A DNA stretch of 7,229 nucleotides, taken from Erwinia sp. (GTDB lineage Bacteria > Pseudomonadota > Gammaproteobacteria > Enterobacterales > Enterobacteriaceae). Under the pieces are notes generated by a model. It saw only the letters and a program-made list of their open reading frames with translations. It ran no database searches and had not been told where the DNA came from. The first letter of the stretch is position 1, and each line of letters begins with the position of its first letter. The translations under genes were made by a program, and so were the position numbers. Location of the stretch: contig DOOK01000143.1 in assembly GCA_003512805.1 (NCBI GenBank), positions 1-7,229 of the forward strand. Direction: 5' to 3'. Below are positions 1 through 5,398 of the stretch, piece by piece.

Positions 1-5
1 ACAGC

Positions 6-32
6 AAAAAGGCGCCTTTAGGGCGCCTTTTT
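6..32 (-). terminator. Rho-independent terminator, distal copy
   Basis: Read on the minus strand this is an 11-bp perfect stem (AAAAAGGCGCC / GGCGCCTTTTT) closing a 5-nt loop CTAAA and ending in a run of five T. Being symmetrical, it could also stop transcription entering from the left on the plus strand. It is an exact copy of the terminator at 145-171: the flanking 37 nt (1-37 and 140-176) are identical. It probably acts as a backup stop for read-through from the tRNA operon. Confidence 0.85.
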
Positions 33-139
33 ACATTAGTAAATGACTGAAGCCTCGCCTTTCGGGCCATGGCTTTTAGCAGCTGCTTCTTTGCGGTCGA
101 ACCAATCTGCTGCAGGTTAGCATCCTGCCCGAACAGCGC
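33..139 (-). repeat. Degenerate third copy of the tRNA-spacer repeat
   Basis: This stretch between the two identical terminators has no tRNA and no credible gene. On the minus strand it resembles elements A and B in the same order. The block at 107-126 matches 478-497 at 17 of 20 positions, including the self-complementary AACCTGCAGCAG. A GC-rich hairpin-like part (GGCC near 65-72, GCCCGAAAGGC) follows, and then an AGTCAT block (44-49) that corresponds to the end of A and B. The 18-nt tRNA-Lys 3' tail that ends A and B is missing. I infer a decayed duplicate. Similarity outside the 20-nt block is weak. Confidence 0.5.
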
Positions 140-144
140 ACAGC

Positions 145-171
145 AAAAAGGCGCCTTTAGGGCGCCTTTTT
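145..171 (-). terminator. Rho-independent terminator of the tRNA operon
   Basis: This is an 11-bp perfect stem (AAAAAGGCGCC / GGCGCCTTTTT) with loop CTAAA and a five-T tail on the minus strand. It begins 4 nt after the encoded CCA of the last tRNA-Lys (176-251), so it is the expected end of the tRNA operon transcript. The same 37-nt block recurs 139 nt further downstream at 1-37. Confidence 0.92.
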
Positions 172-175
172 ACAT

Positions 176-251
176 TGGTGGGTCGTGCAGGATTCGAACC
201 TGCGACCAATTGATTAAAAGTCAACTGCTCTACCAACTGAGCTAACGACCC
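176..251 (-). tRNA. tRNA-Lys(UUU), promoter-distal copy
   Basis: This 76-nt tRNA includes an encoded CCA (178-176). The acceptor stem GGGTCGT/ACGACCC, D-loop AGTTGGTA, anticodon stem GTTGA/TCAAT with anticodon TTT, and T-arm GGTTCGAATCC are all intact. It reads the lysine codons AAA and AAG. The sequence is identical to the three other tRNA-Lys copies at 529-604, 672-747 and 910-985. It lies only 4 nt downstream of the tRNA-Val CCA, so the two are released from one precursor, and it is followed directly by the terminator. Confidence 0.97.
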
Positions 252-255
252 GAAG

Positions 256-331
256 TGGTGGGTGATGACGGGCTCGAACCGCCGACCCCCTCCGTGTAAA
301 GGAGATGCTCTACCAACTGAGCTAATCACCC
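256..331 (-). tRNA. tRNA-Val(UAC)
   Basis: This 76-nt tRNA includes an encoded CCA (258-256). The acceptor stem is GGGTGAT/ATCACCC. The anticodon stem TCTCC/GGAGG contains one T-G wobble and its 7-nt loop TTTACAC gives anticodon TAC. The T-arm carries GGTTCGAGCC. It matches the UAC valine tRNA expected in the corresponding lysT-valT cluster of E. coli. Its D-loop AGTTGGTA is the same as in the neighbouring tRNA-Lys genes, which suggests sequence homogenisation within the cluster. Confidence 0.97.
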
Positions 332-391
332 ACTTCGGTACTGCTTGTCGTGAAAAGTATTCACGCTTTACTGCTGTGACCACTTAAATAG
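332..391 (-). other. tRNA spacer with two hairpins (element A to tRNA-Val)
   Basis: This 60-nt spacer has no gene. Its first part repeats the start of element A: 363-409 matches 500-546 at 44 of 47 positions, so A is flanked by direct repeats. Two hairpins are visible on the minus strand. One is ACCACT / AGTGGT around a 5-nt loop (379-395). The other is CGTGAA / TTCACG around a 5-nt loop (349-365). The trailing AAGCAGTACCG just 5' of tRNA-Val also occurs upstream of the tRNA-Lys at 672-747. These are likely processing-related spacer structures. Confidence 0.6.
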
Positions 392-528
392 TGGTGGGTC
401 GTGCAGGATGACTCGGCGTCCCTTGGCCTGACGGCCCGTTGCTTATGGCAACGTTGTTTCGCTTCGCTCAACCGAACCTGCTGCAGGTTCAAATCCTTTA
501 CGCCTTACTGCTGGGACCACTTAAACAG
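392..528 (-). repeat. 137-nt repeat element A ending in a tRNA-Lys 3' tail
   Basis: On the minus strand this element starts directly after the CCA of tRNA-Lys (529-604) and ends in an exact copy of the last 18 nt of tRNA-Lys including CCA (409-392). No tRNA body precedes that copy. Element B (773-909) is the same length and differs at only 6 of 137 positions. Three hairpins follow one another: AACCTG/CAGGTT (475-489), CGTTGC/GCAACG with loop CATAA (437-453), and GGCC/GGCC with loop GTCA (425-436), the last two directly adjacent. The layout (tRNA, then a unit repeating the tRNA 3' end) is that of the tyrT/rtT repeats of E. coli. I infer a structured by-product RNA released by tRNA processing. 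No sequence match to rtT could be tested here. Confidence 0.75.
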
Positions 529-604
529 TGGTGGGTCGTGCAGGATTCGAACCTGCGACCAATTGATTAAAAGTCAACTGCTCTACCAACTGAGCTAACG
601 ACCC
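529..604 (-). tRNA. tRNA-Lys(UUU), third copy in transcription order
   Basis: This intact 76-nt tRNA has anticodon TTT and an encoded CCA (531-529), and is identical to the other three tRNA-Lys genes. Element A follows it immediately. Its CCA end can pair with the first trailer bases as ACCACT/AGTGGT (516-532). The 67-nt spacer upstream (605-671) separates it from the preceding tRNA-Lys. Confidence 0.97.
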
Positions 605-671
605 GCTCTGTACTGCTCGCCGCTATGATCTCTTTTCAACCCTGAAGGCGGAAAAGCTGCCACTTAAAAAG
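605..671 (-). other. Spacer between two tRNA-Lys genes
   Basis: This 67-nt spacer carries no gene and no copy of the 137-nt element. It opens with a trailer hairpin that includes the upstream CCA (CCACTT/AAGTGG, 660-674), followed by a weaker CTTTTC/GAAAAG pairing. It ends in GCAGTAC close to the next tRNA, a short motif shared with other spacers of the cluster. Confidence 0.6.
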
Positions 672-747
672 TGGTGGGTCGTGCAGGATTCGAACCTGCG
701 ACCAATTGATTAAAAGTCAACTGCTCTACCAACTGAGCTAACGACCC
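672..747 (-). tRNA. tRNA-Lys(UUU), second copy in transcription order
   Basis: This intact 76-nt tRNA has anticodon TTT and an encoded CCA (674-672), identical to the other copies. It is preceded, after a 25-nt spacer (748-772), by the false CCA end of element B. The trailer pairs with the CCA end through CCACTT/AAGTGG with a 3-nt loop. Confidence 0.97.
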
Positions 748-772
748 GCATCATGCGGTACTGCTTAATTAG

Positions 773-909
773 TGGTGGGTCGTGCAGGATGACTCGGCGT
801 CCCTCGGCCTGACGGCCCGTTGCTTATGGCAACGTTGTTTCGCTTCGCTCAACCGAACCTGCTGCAGGTTCAAATCCTTCACGCCTTACTGCTGTGACAA
901 CTTAATTAG
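773..909 (-). repeat. 137-nt repeat element B ending in a tRNA-Lys 3' tail
   Basis: This is a near-identical partner of element A: 6 differences in 137 nt, four of them in the first 20 nt after the tRNA. It begins directly after the CCA of the first tRNA-Lys and ends in the same 18-nt tRNA-Lys 3' tail (790-773). The following CTAATTAAG is also shared with the trailer of the real tRNA, as expected of a tandem duplication. The three hairpins lie at 856-870, 818-834 and 806-817. Between the last hairpin and the tRNA tail is the segment GAGGGACGCCGAGTC, conserved in A and partly recognisable in the decayed copy at 33-139. It probably yields a discrete RNA after RNase cleavage. Resemblance to the E. 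coli rtT arrangement is by organisation only. Confidence 0.75.
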
Positions 910-985
910 TGGTGGGTCGTGCAGGATTCGAACCTGCGACCAATTGATTAAAAGTCAACTGCTCTACCAACTGAGCTAACGACCC
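910..985 (-). tRNA. tRNA-Lys(UUU), promoter-proximal copy
   Basis: This intact 76-nt tRNA has anticodon TTT and an encoded CCA (912-910). It is identical to the three downstream copies and is the first gene of the tRNA operon, about 45 nt after the inferred transcription start. Its position just downstream of cpoB corresponds to lysT in E. coli. Confidence 0.97.
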
Positions 986-1035
986 ACTTTTACGCTGTCA
1001 GAACGTTTTAACATATGTCCCGGCAACGGCGGCAT

Positions 1036-1063
1036 ATATTACTGATTTACCGTTTCAGCGCAA
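1036..1063 (-). promoter_or_regulatory. Candidate promoter of the tRNA operon
   Basis: On the minus strand, a -35 TTGCGC (1063-1058) and a -10 TAATAT (1041-1036) are 16 bp apart, each matching 4 of 6 consensus positions. An A/T-rich stretch containing GAAAATA lies just upstream of the -35. The bases after the -10 (ATGCCGCCG) are GC-rich, the discriminator type linked to stringent control of stable-RNA promoters. The inferred start near 1029 leaves a leader of about 44 nt. Alternative -10 registers in the overlapping TAATATATG are possible. Confidence 0.55.
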
Positions 1064-1090
1064 CCACTATTTTCAGATAACTTGTTCAAC

Positions 1091-1127
1091 TGCCTGAGTT
1101 TCACCCGACCGGGCCATAAATCAGGCA
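1091..1127 (-). other. Inverted repeat after cpoB, possible mRNA 3' end
   Basis: A perfect 7-bp outer stem (TGCCTGA / TCAGGCA) encloses a smaller CCC/GGG hairpin, 12 nt after the cpoB stop. There is no T-run on either side, so it is not a standard rho-independent terminator. It may mark or protect the 3' end of the tol-pal transcript before the separate tRNA promoter begins. Confidence 0.4.
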
Positions 1128-1138
1128 AAAGCGGTTAA

Positions 1139-1921
1139 TTACAGCGCAGCCGCACGCTTCTGTGCCTGTTTCGCCGCATCGCTGTTCGGATAGAGTTTGC
1201 TCACCTGCTGGTAGACGGCTTTCGCTTTCGCGCTGTCGCCCTTCTCCTGCATGATCACACCCACTTTATACAAAGCATCCGCACTTTTCGGCGACTTGGG
1301 GTAATTTTTTACCACGGTGGCAAAATAGTAGGCCGCGTCGTCTTTTTTACCCTTGTTGTAATTCAGCTGTCCCAGCCAGTAATTGGCATTAGGCTGGTAA
1401 GTTGAATCCGGATATTTCTTGATAAAAGCCTGAAACGCCGCGATAGCCTGATCGTTCTGCTTTTTCTCCAGTACCAGCGCCACAGCGGCATTGTAATCGC
1501 TGTTGGCGTCGCCGCCCTGTGCTGGTGCTGCAGAAGCGTTGTCGCTCGCTGTAGCGCCTTCTGCAGCCGCCGGAGCCGCATCGCCAGAAGCCGCCTGAGG
1601 CTGAGACGCGCCGCTGCTTAGCTTATCTAACTGCTGATACAGGTCCTTCTGGCGTTCAGTAGCCTGGTTAAGCTGATACTGATTCTCCTGAATTTGCCCG
1701 CGCAGCGAGTCAATATCGCGCTGGTTGTCGGAAAGCTGCTGTTGGAATTGCTGAAGAAGCTGTGCCTGAGCATTAGAGATGCGCTCAAGCGAGGTGACGC
1801 GGTCTTCGACCGAGCCTGAACCCACGTTACTGATTGACGCCTGGGCATTAGCGGCCCAGGGGGCCGCTACGCCAACCAGTAACGACAGACTCAGCAAGTG
1901 AAGTCTGAAGTTACTAATCAT
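1139..1921 (-). CDS. cpoB: CpoB (YbgF), Tol-associated cell division coordinator
   Basis: This 260-residue periplasmic protein has close to the family's usual length (263 in E. coli K-12). A signal peptide is visible at residues 1-26 (hydrophobic LLSLSLLVGVAAPWAANA, cleavage before Gln27). Residues about 40-104 form a Q/L-rich coiled coil (TSLERISNAQAQ, QIQENQYQLNQ), the trimerisation region. An Ala/Ser-rich linker (about 105-138) follows, then TPR repeats to the end (YNAAVALVLEKK, ANYWLGQLNYNKGKKDDAAYYF, KVGVIMQEKGD). In the family, CpoB binds TolA and PBP1B and coordinates outer-membrane constriction with septal peptidoglycan synthesis. The start is ATG (MISNF), 9 nt after the pal stop. A modest GAGA ribosome-binding motif overlaps that stop, suggesting coupled translation. 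It is the last gene of the operon. Confidence 0.96.
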   Translation of the reverse strand: MISNFRLHLLSLSLLVGVAAPWAANAQASISNVGSGSVEDRVTSLERISNAQAQLLQQFQQQLSDNQRDIDSLRGQIQENQYQLNQATERQKDLYQQLDKLSSGASQPQAASGDAAPAAAEGATASDNASAAPAQGGDANSDYNAAVALVLEKKQNDQAIAAFQAFIKKYPDSTYQPNANYWLGQLNYNKGKKDDAAYYFATVVKNYPKSPKSADALYKVGVIMQEKGDSAKAKAVYQQVSKLYPNSDAAKQAQKRAAAL

Positions 1922-1930
1922 GTGATTCTC

Positions 1931-2461
1931 TTAGTATACCAGTACGGCACGACGGTTTTTGGCGTAAGCCGATTCGTCGTGGCCCAGTACGGCTGGCTTC
2001 TCTTTACCGTAAGAAACGATAGAGATCTGGTCAGCAGAAACACCTTTACCCTGCAGGTACATTTTAACAGCAGTAGCACGACGTTCGCCCAGGGCGATGT
2101 TGTACTCTGGCGTACCGCGTTCATCCGCATGACCTTCTACAGTCACTTTGTAAGACGGGTTGCTGCGCAGGAAAGTCGCGTGCGCGTCCAGCATCTGAGC
2201 GAACTCAGACTGGATGTCAAACTTATCCAGGCCGAAGTACACGATGTTGTTACGTTGCAGCTGCTGCATCTGCAGGCGTGCCTGCTCGTCGGAGGACATA
2301 TTTCCGCCGTTCATGCCGCTGTTCATGCCGCCGTTGGCGTCGTCGCCCATACCCATACCGCTGGTCTGGTCGTTGTTGTTGTTTTTGTGTGAGCTACATG
2401 CAGCCACTGCGATAACTGGCAGTGCCAGCATTAAGCCTTTCAGCACTTTATTCAGTTGCAT
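1931..2461 (-). CDS. pal: Pal, peptidoglycan-associated outer-membrane lipoprotein
   Basis: This 176-residue lipoprotein has a signal sequence ending in the lipobox VAAC, so Cys22 is lipidated. Ser at +2 fits outer-membrane sorting. A Gly/Met/Asn-rich tether (about 35-56) leads to an OmpA-like domain (about 70-176) with the peptidoglycan-binding segments [11 protein letters not shown] (111-121) and LGERRA (124-129). Pal anchors the outer membrane to diaminopimelate-containing peptidoglycan and binds TolB. I chose ATG 2461 because it gives the family's N-terminus (MQLNKVLKG), a normal-length signal peptide and an AGGA motif 8 nt upstream. An in-frame ATG at 2488 would add MANNNRIVE and displace the signal. 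The tether is longer than I recall for E. coli Pal (173 residues in total) and includes a run of four Asn encoded by a short trinucleotide repeat. Confidence 0.97.
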   Translation of the reverse strand: MQLNKVLKGLMLALPVIAVAACSSHKNNNNDQTSGMGMGDDANGGMNSGMNGGNMSSDEQARLQMQQLQRNNIVYFGLDKFDIQSEFAQMLDAHATFLRSNPSYKVTVEGHADERGTPEYNIALGERRATAVKMYLQGKGVSADQISIVSYGKEKPAVLGHDESAYAKNRRAVLVY

Positions 2462-2466
2462 TTCTA

Positions 2467-2477
2467 CAATCCTATTA
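2467..2477 (-). promoter_or_regulatory. Ribosome-binding site that fixes the pal start
   Basis: On the minus strand, AATAATAGGAT precedes ATG 2461, with AGGA (2473-2470) 8 nt from the start. The alternative in-frame ATG at 2488 has no comparable purine-rich motif before it (TATAAATATGT). Confidence 0.7.
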
Positions 2478-2503
2478 TTGTTTGCCATACATATTTATAT
2501 GCA

Positions 2504-3796
2504 TCACAGATACGGCGACCAGGCAGGTGATTTTACCTGTCCATCAGTAGCCGGAAGACGCGCTTTGAAACGTCCGTCAGTCGACACCAGCTGCAGAACA
2601 GATCCCATGCCCTGAGTAGCGCTGTAGATAACCATTGTGCCATTTGGTGCCAGACTTGGCGTTTCATCCAGGAACGTGTCCGTTAATTGTTGAACGGCTC
2701 CCGTTTCCAGATCTTGTCTGGCGATATGTTGTGCACCACCGTTGGTGCTAACCATCACCAGAGATTTTCCATCGGTGCTTACATCGGCGTTCTGGTTCTG
2801 AGAGCCTTCCCAGGTCAGACGCTGCGGCGCGCCGCCGTTTACACCAATTTTATAAATTTGCGGACGACCAGCCTGATCCGAGGTATAAGCCAGCGTCTGG
2901 CTGTCCGGGAACCAGGTCGGTTCAGTACTGTTGTAGCGTCCATCGGTAATCTGGCGGATCTGACCTGAACCTAAGTCCATCACGTAAAGATTCATGCTGC
3001 CCGATTTCGACAAAGTGAAAGCCAGCTTGCTGCCGTCAGGCGAGAAGGCAGGCGCGCCGTTGTGACGAGGGAAAGAGGCAACCTGACGGATAGCGCCGTT
3101 TGCCAGAGTCTGGATCACCAGCGCCGATTTGCCACTCTCAAACGTGACGTAGGCCAGCTTGCTGCCGTCTTTCGACCACGCCGGAGACATCAGCGGCTCA
3201 GGAGAACGATGCACCACAAACTGGTTATAACCGTCATAGTCGGAAACACGCAGCTCATACGGGAACTGTCCGCCGTTAGTCTGTACCACGTAAGCGATAC
3301 GGGTACGGAACGCACCTTTAATGCCGGTCAGCTTTTCAAAGGCTTCATCACTGGCCGTATGCGCGGCATAGCGCAGCCACTGTTTAGTCACTTTGTACTG
3401 ATTCTGCGCCAGCACGGTACCCGGATTCCCGGAGGTATCCACCAGCTGGTAAGAAACGGTATAACTCCCGTCTGCGCCAGGCTGGATCTGTCCGACTACC
3501 ACGGCATCAATACCCAGTGCGGTCCAGGCAGCAGGCTGAACTTCTGCGGCGGTACCAGGCTGCTGTGGCAGACGAGCGCGATCCAGCGGATTGAACTTGC
3601 CGCTGTTGCGTAAATCTGCCGCCACGATGCCGCCAACATCTTCCGGAGCCGCGCCCGGGCCAGCCCATTTAAACGGGACGACCCCAATAGGCCGCGCCGT
3701 ATTGACGCCCTGGGTAATTTCAATACGAACTTCTGCATGCGCCATAGCGACAAACAGCATCAGGAAACTTATTGCTACACGTAATGCCTGCTTCAT
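2504..3796 (-). CDS. tolB: TolB, periplasmic beta-propeller of the Tol-Pal system
   Basis: The protein has 430 residues, the same length as E. coli TolB. The signal peptide is residues 1-21, cleaved after AMAHA. The mature N-terminus [11 protein letters not shown] is the TolB box that inserts into TolA domain III. Residues about 22-160 form the N-terminal alpha/beta domain. The rest is a six-bladed beta-propeller with repeated blade motifs ([68 protein letters not shown]) that binds Pal. TolB switches between Pal- and TolA-bound states, releasing Pal so that it can move to the septum. ATG 3796 has GGGAG 5 nt upstream. The stop is TGA. It is separated from tolA by 133 nt, consistent with an additional tolB promoter as known in E. 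coli, and from pal by 42 nt. Confidence 0.97.
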   Translation of the reverse strand: MKQALRVAISFLMLFVAMAHAEVRIEITQGVNTARPIGVVPFKWAGPGAAPEDVGGIVAADLRNSGKFNPLDRARLPQQPGTAAEVQPAAWTALGIDAVVVGQIQPGADGSYTVSYQLVDTSGNPGTVLAQNQYKVTKQWLRYAAHTASDEAFEKLTGIKGAFRTRIAYVVQTNGGQFPYELRVSDYDGYNQFVVHRSPEPLMSPAWSKDGSKLAYVTFESGKSALVIQTLANGAIRQVASFPRHNGAPAFSPDGSKLAFTLSKSGSMNLYVMDLGSGQIRQITDGRYNSTEPTWFPDSQTLAYTSDQAGRPQIYKIGVNGGAPQRLTWEGSQNQNADVSTDGKSLVMVSTNGGAQHIARQDLETGAVQQLTDTFLDETPSLAPNGTMVIYSATQGMGSVLQLVSTDGRFKARLPATDGQVKSPAWSPYL

Positions 3797-3874
3797 CTTC
3801 TCTCCCTTACCTGAACGCTACGTCCACGATAATTAGCAGTGTTTCAACAAACCAATGGTGCATCTATAGAGTAC

Positions 3875-3901
3875 GGCAAGTTGACCATAGTTCAACCTGC
3901 C
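3875..3901 (-). other. Strong hairpin in the tolA-tolB gap
   Basis: A 10-bp stem GGCAGGTTGA / TCAACTTGCC (one G-T pair) surrounds the loop ACTATGG, 28 nt after the tolA stop. There is no T-run after it, so it is not a classical terminator. It could attenuate, mark an RNA processing site between the tolQRA and tolB-pal-cpoB halves, or overlap the secondary tolB promoter region known in E. coli. I found no convincing -35/-10 pair in the gap. Confidence 0.5.
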
Positions 3902-3929
3902 GCTTTCTGGCATATTCTTACAACTAATC

Positions 3930-5372
3930 TTACGGTTTGAAGATTAACGTCGCCTCTTTTACCGCCTGATAAACATCCGTGCTTGGCGGTTTCGGGATCC
4001 TCGCCATGCGGGCGGCGTTGATAGCAGCCTGACACAGCGCCGGATCGCCGCCTGCTGGCGTAGCCGAAATCAACAATCCGTCCGGTGCCAGCTTGATATG
4101 CACGTTGCAGGTGCGCCCTTTAAACGTATCCGCGTCATAAAACTTGCGCTGGATAGCGCTCTGTACCAGGCCCAGATAGCTGTCGATAGCGGCGCCGGAA
4201 GCGCCTGACTTCTTCTGGTTGCCCTGCCCCGCCGCACCCGCACCGCCGGTCTTGCCTTCTTTCGGCGCATTTTTGCCGGAAGTCAGCCCGCCCAGCAGAT
4301 CGTTGACGTCGCTGCTTTCTTTAGCAGCTTCTCCTGCGGCTTTTTTCTTCGCGTCGGCAGCGGCTTTCGCTTTTGCAGCCGCATCTGCTTTGGCTTTTGC
4401 CGCGGCTTCCGCTTTGGCTTCCGCTTTGGCTTTTGCCGCCGCTTCGGCTTTCTCTTTGGCTGCTTCGGCGGCTTTCTCTTTGGCTGCCTCGGCGGCTTTC
4501 TCTTTGGCTGCCTCGGCGGCTTTTTCCTTCGCTGCCTCAGCCGCCTTTTCTTTCGCTTCTTTCGCCTGCTGCGCCGCTTTCTCTTTGGCTTCTTCGGCGG
4601 CCTGTTCTTTCGCCGCCTTCGCGTCGGCAGCAACCTGAGCTTTTGCATCGGCCTGCGCTTTGGCTTTCGCCTCCTGCGCGGCCTTCACTTTAGCCGCCTG
4701 CGCGGCCGCGGCCGCTTTTTCTTCTGCTTCTTTTTTGGCATCCGCTGCGGCTTTTTTCGCTTCGGCTTCCGCTTTTTTCTGCGCGTCCGCGGCCGCTTTG
4801 GCCTGTGCATCGGCCTGCGCTTTGGCATCCGCCTGGGCTTTGGCTTTCGCTTCTGCCGCCGCAGCCGCTTTAGCATCTGCCTGCGCTTTCGCTTCTGCTT
4901 TAGCCTGCGCCGCTGCCTGTTTCTGCTGCTCGGCCGCCTGCTTTGCCGCTTCTTCAGCTTTTTCCGCTTTTTGCTGTTCCGCGGCCTGCTTCGCCGCTTC
5001 TTCTGCTTTTTTCTGTTCCGCCGCTTCCTGCTGTGCCTGCAGCCGCTCTTTTTCGAGCGCTTTCAGACGTTGCTGTTCCGCGGCCTGCTTCTGCTGAAGT
5101 TCTTCCGCCTGCTGCTTCGCCTGTTTCTGGCGCTGCTGCTCGGCGCGTTGGCTGTCGCTCTGCTGATTCTGTTGGCGGTTATACTGCTCTACGATAGCAC
5201 CAGGATCGACCATGACGGCATCAATGTCGCTGCCCCCGCCGCCGCCGCTGCTGGCGTCGATATGTTCGTCAAACGAGCTCCAGATCAGTAATCCAATCAA
5301 AAAGATATGCAGGATGACTGAAACAATGATGGCGCGTTTTAACTTATCGTTCTGTTCGGTTACCTTCGACAC
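3930..5372 (-). CDS. tolA: TolA, trans-periplasmic effector of the Tol-Pal system
   Basis: The protein has 480 residues, longer than the 421 of E. coli K-12. Domain I is the N-terminal anchor, with a membrane segment at about 14-34 that carries Ser18 and His22, the SxxxH signature through which TolA senses TolQ-TolR. A Gly hinge follows (43-47). Domain II (about 56-385) is an Ala/Lys/Glu/Gln-rich helix spanning the periplasm. It contains AEEAAKQAAEQQK twice (123-135, 139-151) and AEAAKEKA four times in tandem (278-309). Domain III (about 390-480) is globular, with Cys422 and Cys447 placed for a disulfide, and binds TolB, CpoB and, in E. coli, colicins and phage g3p. The start is GTG (5372), giving MSKVTEQND as in E. 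coli, with GGGA 7 nt upstream. It lies 26 nt after tolR. The extra length lies in the repetitive helix. Confidence 0.97.
   Translation of the reverse strand: MSKVTEQNDKLKRAIIVSVILHIFLIGLLIWSSFDEHIDASSGGGGGSDIDAVMVDPGAIVEQYNRQQNQQSDSQRAEQQRQKQAKQQAEELQQKQAAEQQRLKALEKERLQAQQEAAEQKKAEEAAKQAAEQQKAEKAEEAAKQAAEQQKQAAAQAKAEAKAQADAKAAAAAEAKAKAQADAKAQADAQAKAAADAQKKAEAEAKKAAADAKKEAEEKAAAAAQAAKVKAAQEAKAKAQADAKAQVAADAKAAKEQAAEEAKEKAAQQAKEAKEKAAEAAKEKAAEAAKEKAAEAAKEKAAEAAKEKAEAAAKAKAEAKAEAAAKAKADAAAKAKAAADAKKKAAGEAAKESSDVNDLLGGLTSGKNAPKEGKTGGAGAAGQGNQKKSGASGAAIDSYLGLVQSAIQRKFYDADTFKGRTCNVHIKLAPDGLLISATPAGGDPALCQAAINAARMARIPKPPSTDVYQAVKEATLIFKP
4446..4541 (-). repeat. Four tandem 24-bp repeats inside tolA
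   Basis: Four consecutive 24-bp units (4446-4469, 4470-4493, 4494-4517, 4518-4541) each encode AEAAKEKA. The first three differ from each other at no more than one base; the fourth has synonymous changes. The protein repeat is perfect over residues 278-309. A fifth, more diverged unit may follow. Such near-identical units are typical of slippage or unequal recombination and are a likely site of length variation between strains. Confidence 0.85.
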
Positions 5373-5398
5373 TTTCGATTCCCAAAAACGGTCCGAAA

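Noticed and set aside
392..409. 18-nt tRNA 3'-end copies as att sites of an integrated element
   Set aside because: The copies are only 137 nt from the full tRNA ends. There is no integrase or cargo, and the intervening sequence is a repeated structured unit, which fits tandem duplication better.
769..882. 37-codon GTG-started minus-strand frame inside element B, reminiscent of the basic Tpr peptide of tyrT
   Set aside because: Element A has GTA in place of the GTG, so the start is not conserved. There is no spaced ribosome-binding motif, and the frame reads through the tRNA-like tail.
363..927. Regularly spaced repeats as a possible CRISPR array
   Set aside because: The repeats are tRNA genes and their spacers. 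There are no short uniform repeats with unique spacers and no cas genes.
401..979. Two near-identical 65-codon plus-strand reading frames (401-598 and 782-979)
   Set aside because: Both run antisense through the 137-nt element and then through a complete tRNA-Lys. Their similarity follows from the duplicated DNA, and there is no credible ribosome-binding site or protein family. They would be easy false hypothetical-protein calls.
3797..3874. Exact -35/-10 hexamers for the tolB promoter
   Set aside because: Candidates such as TTGGTT with AATTAT have poor spacing (15 bp), and others match only 3 of 6 positions, so no specific site is annotated.
4219..5291. Long plus-strand frames rich in Ala, Ser, Leu and Phe opposite tolA
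   Set aside because: These are shadows of the repetitive Ala/Lys/Glu codons of tolA, without family resemblance or ribosome-binding sites.
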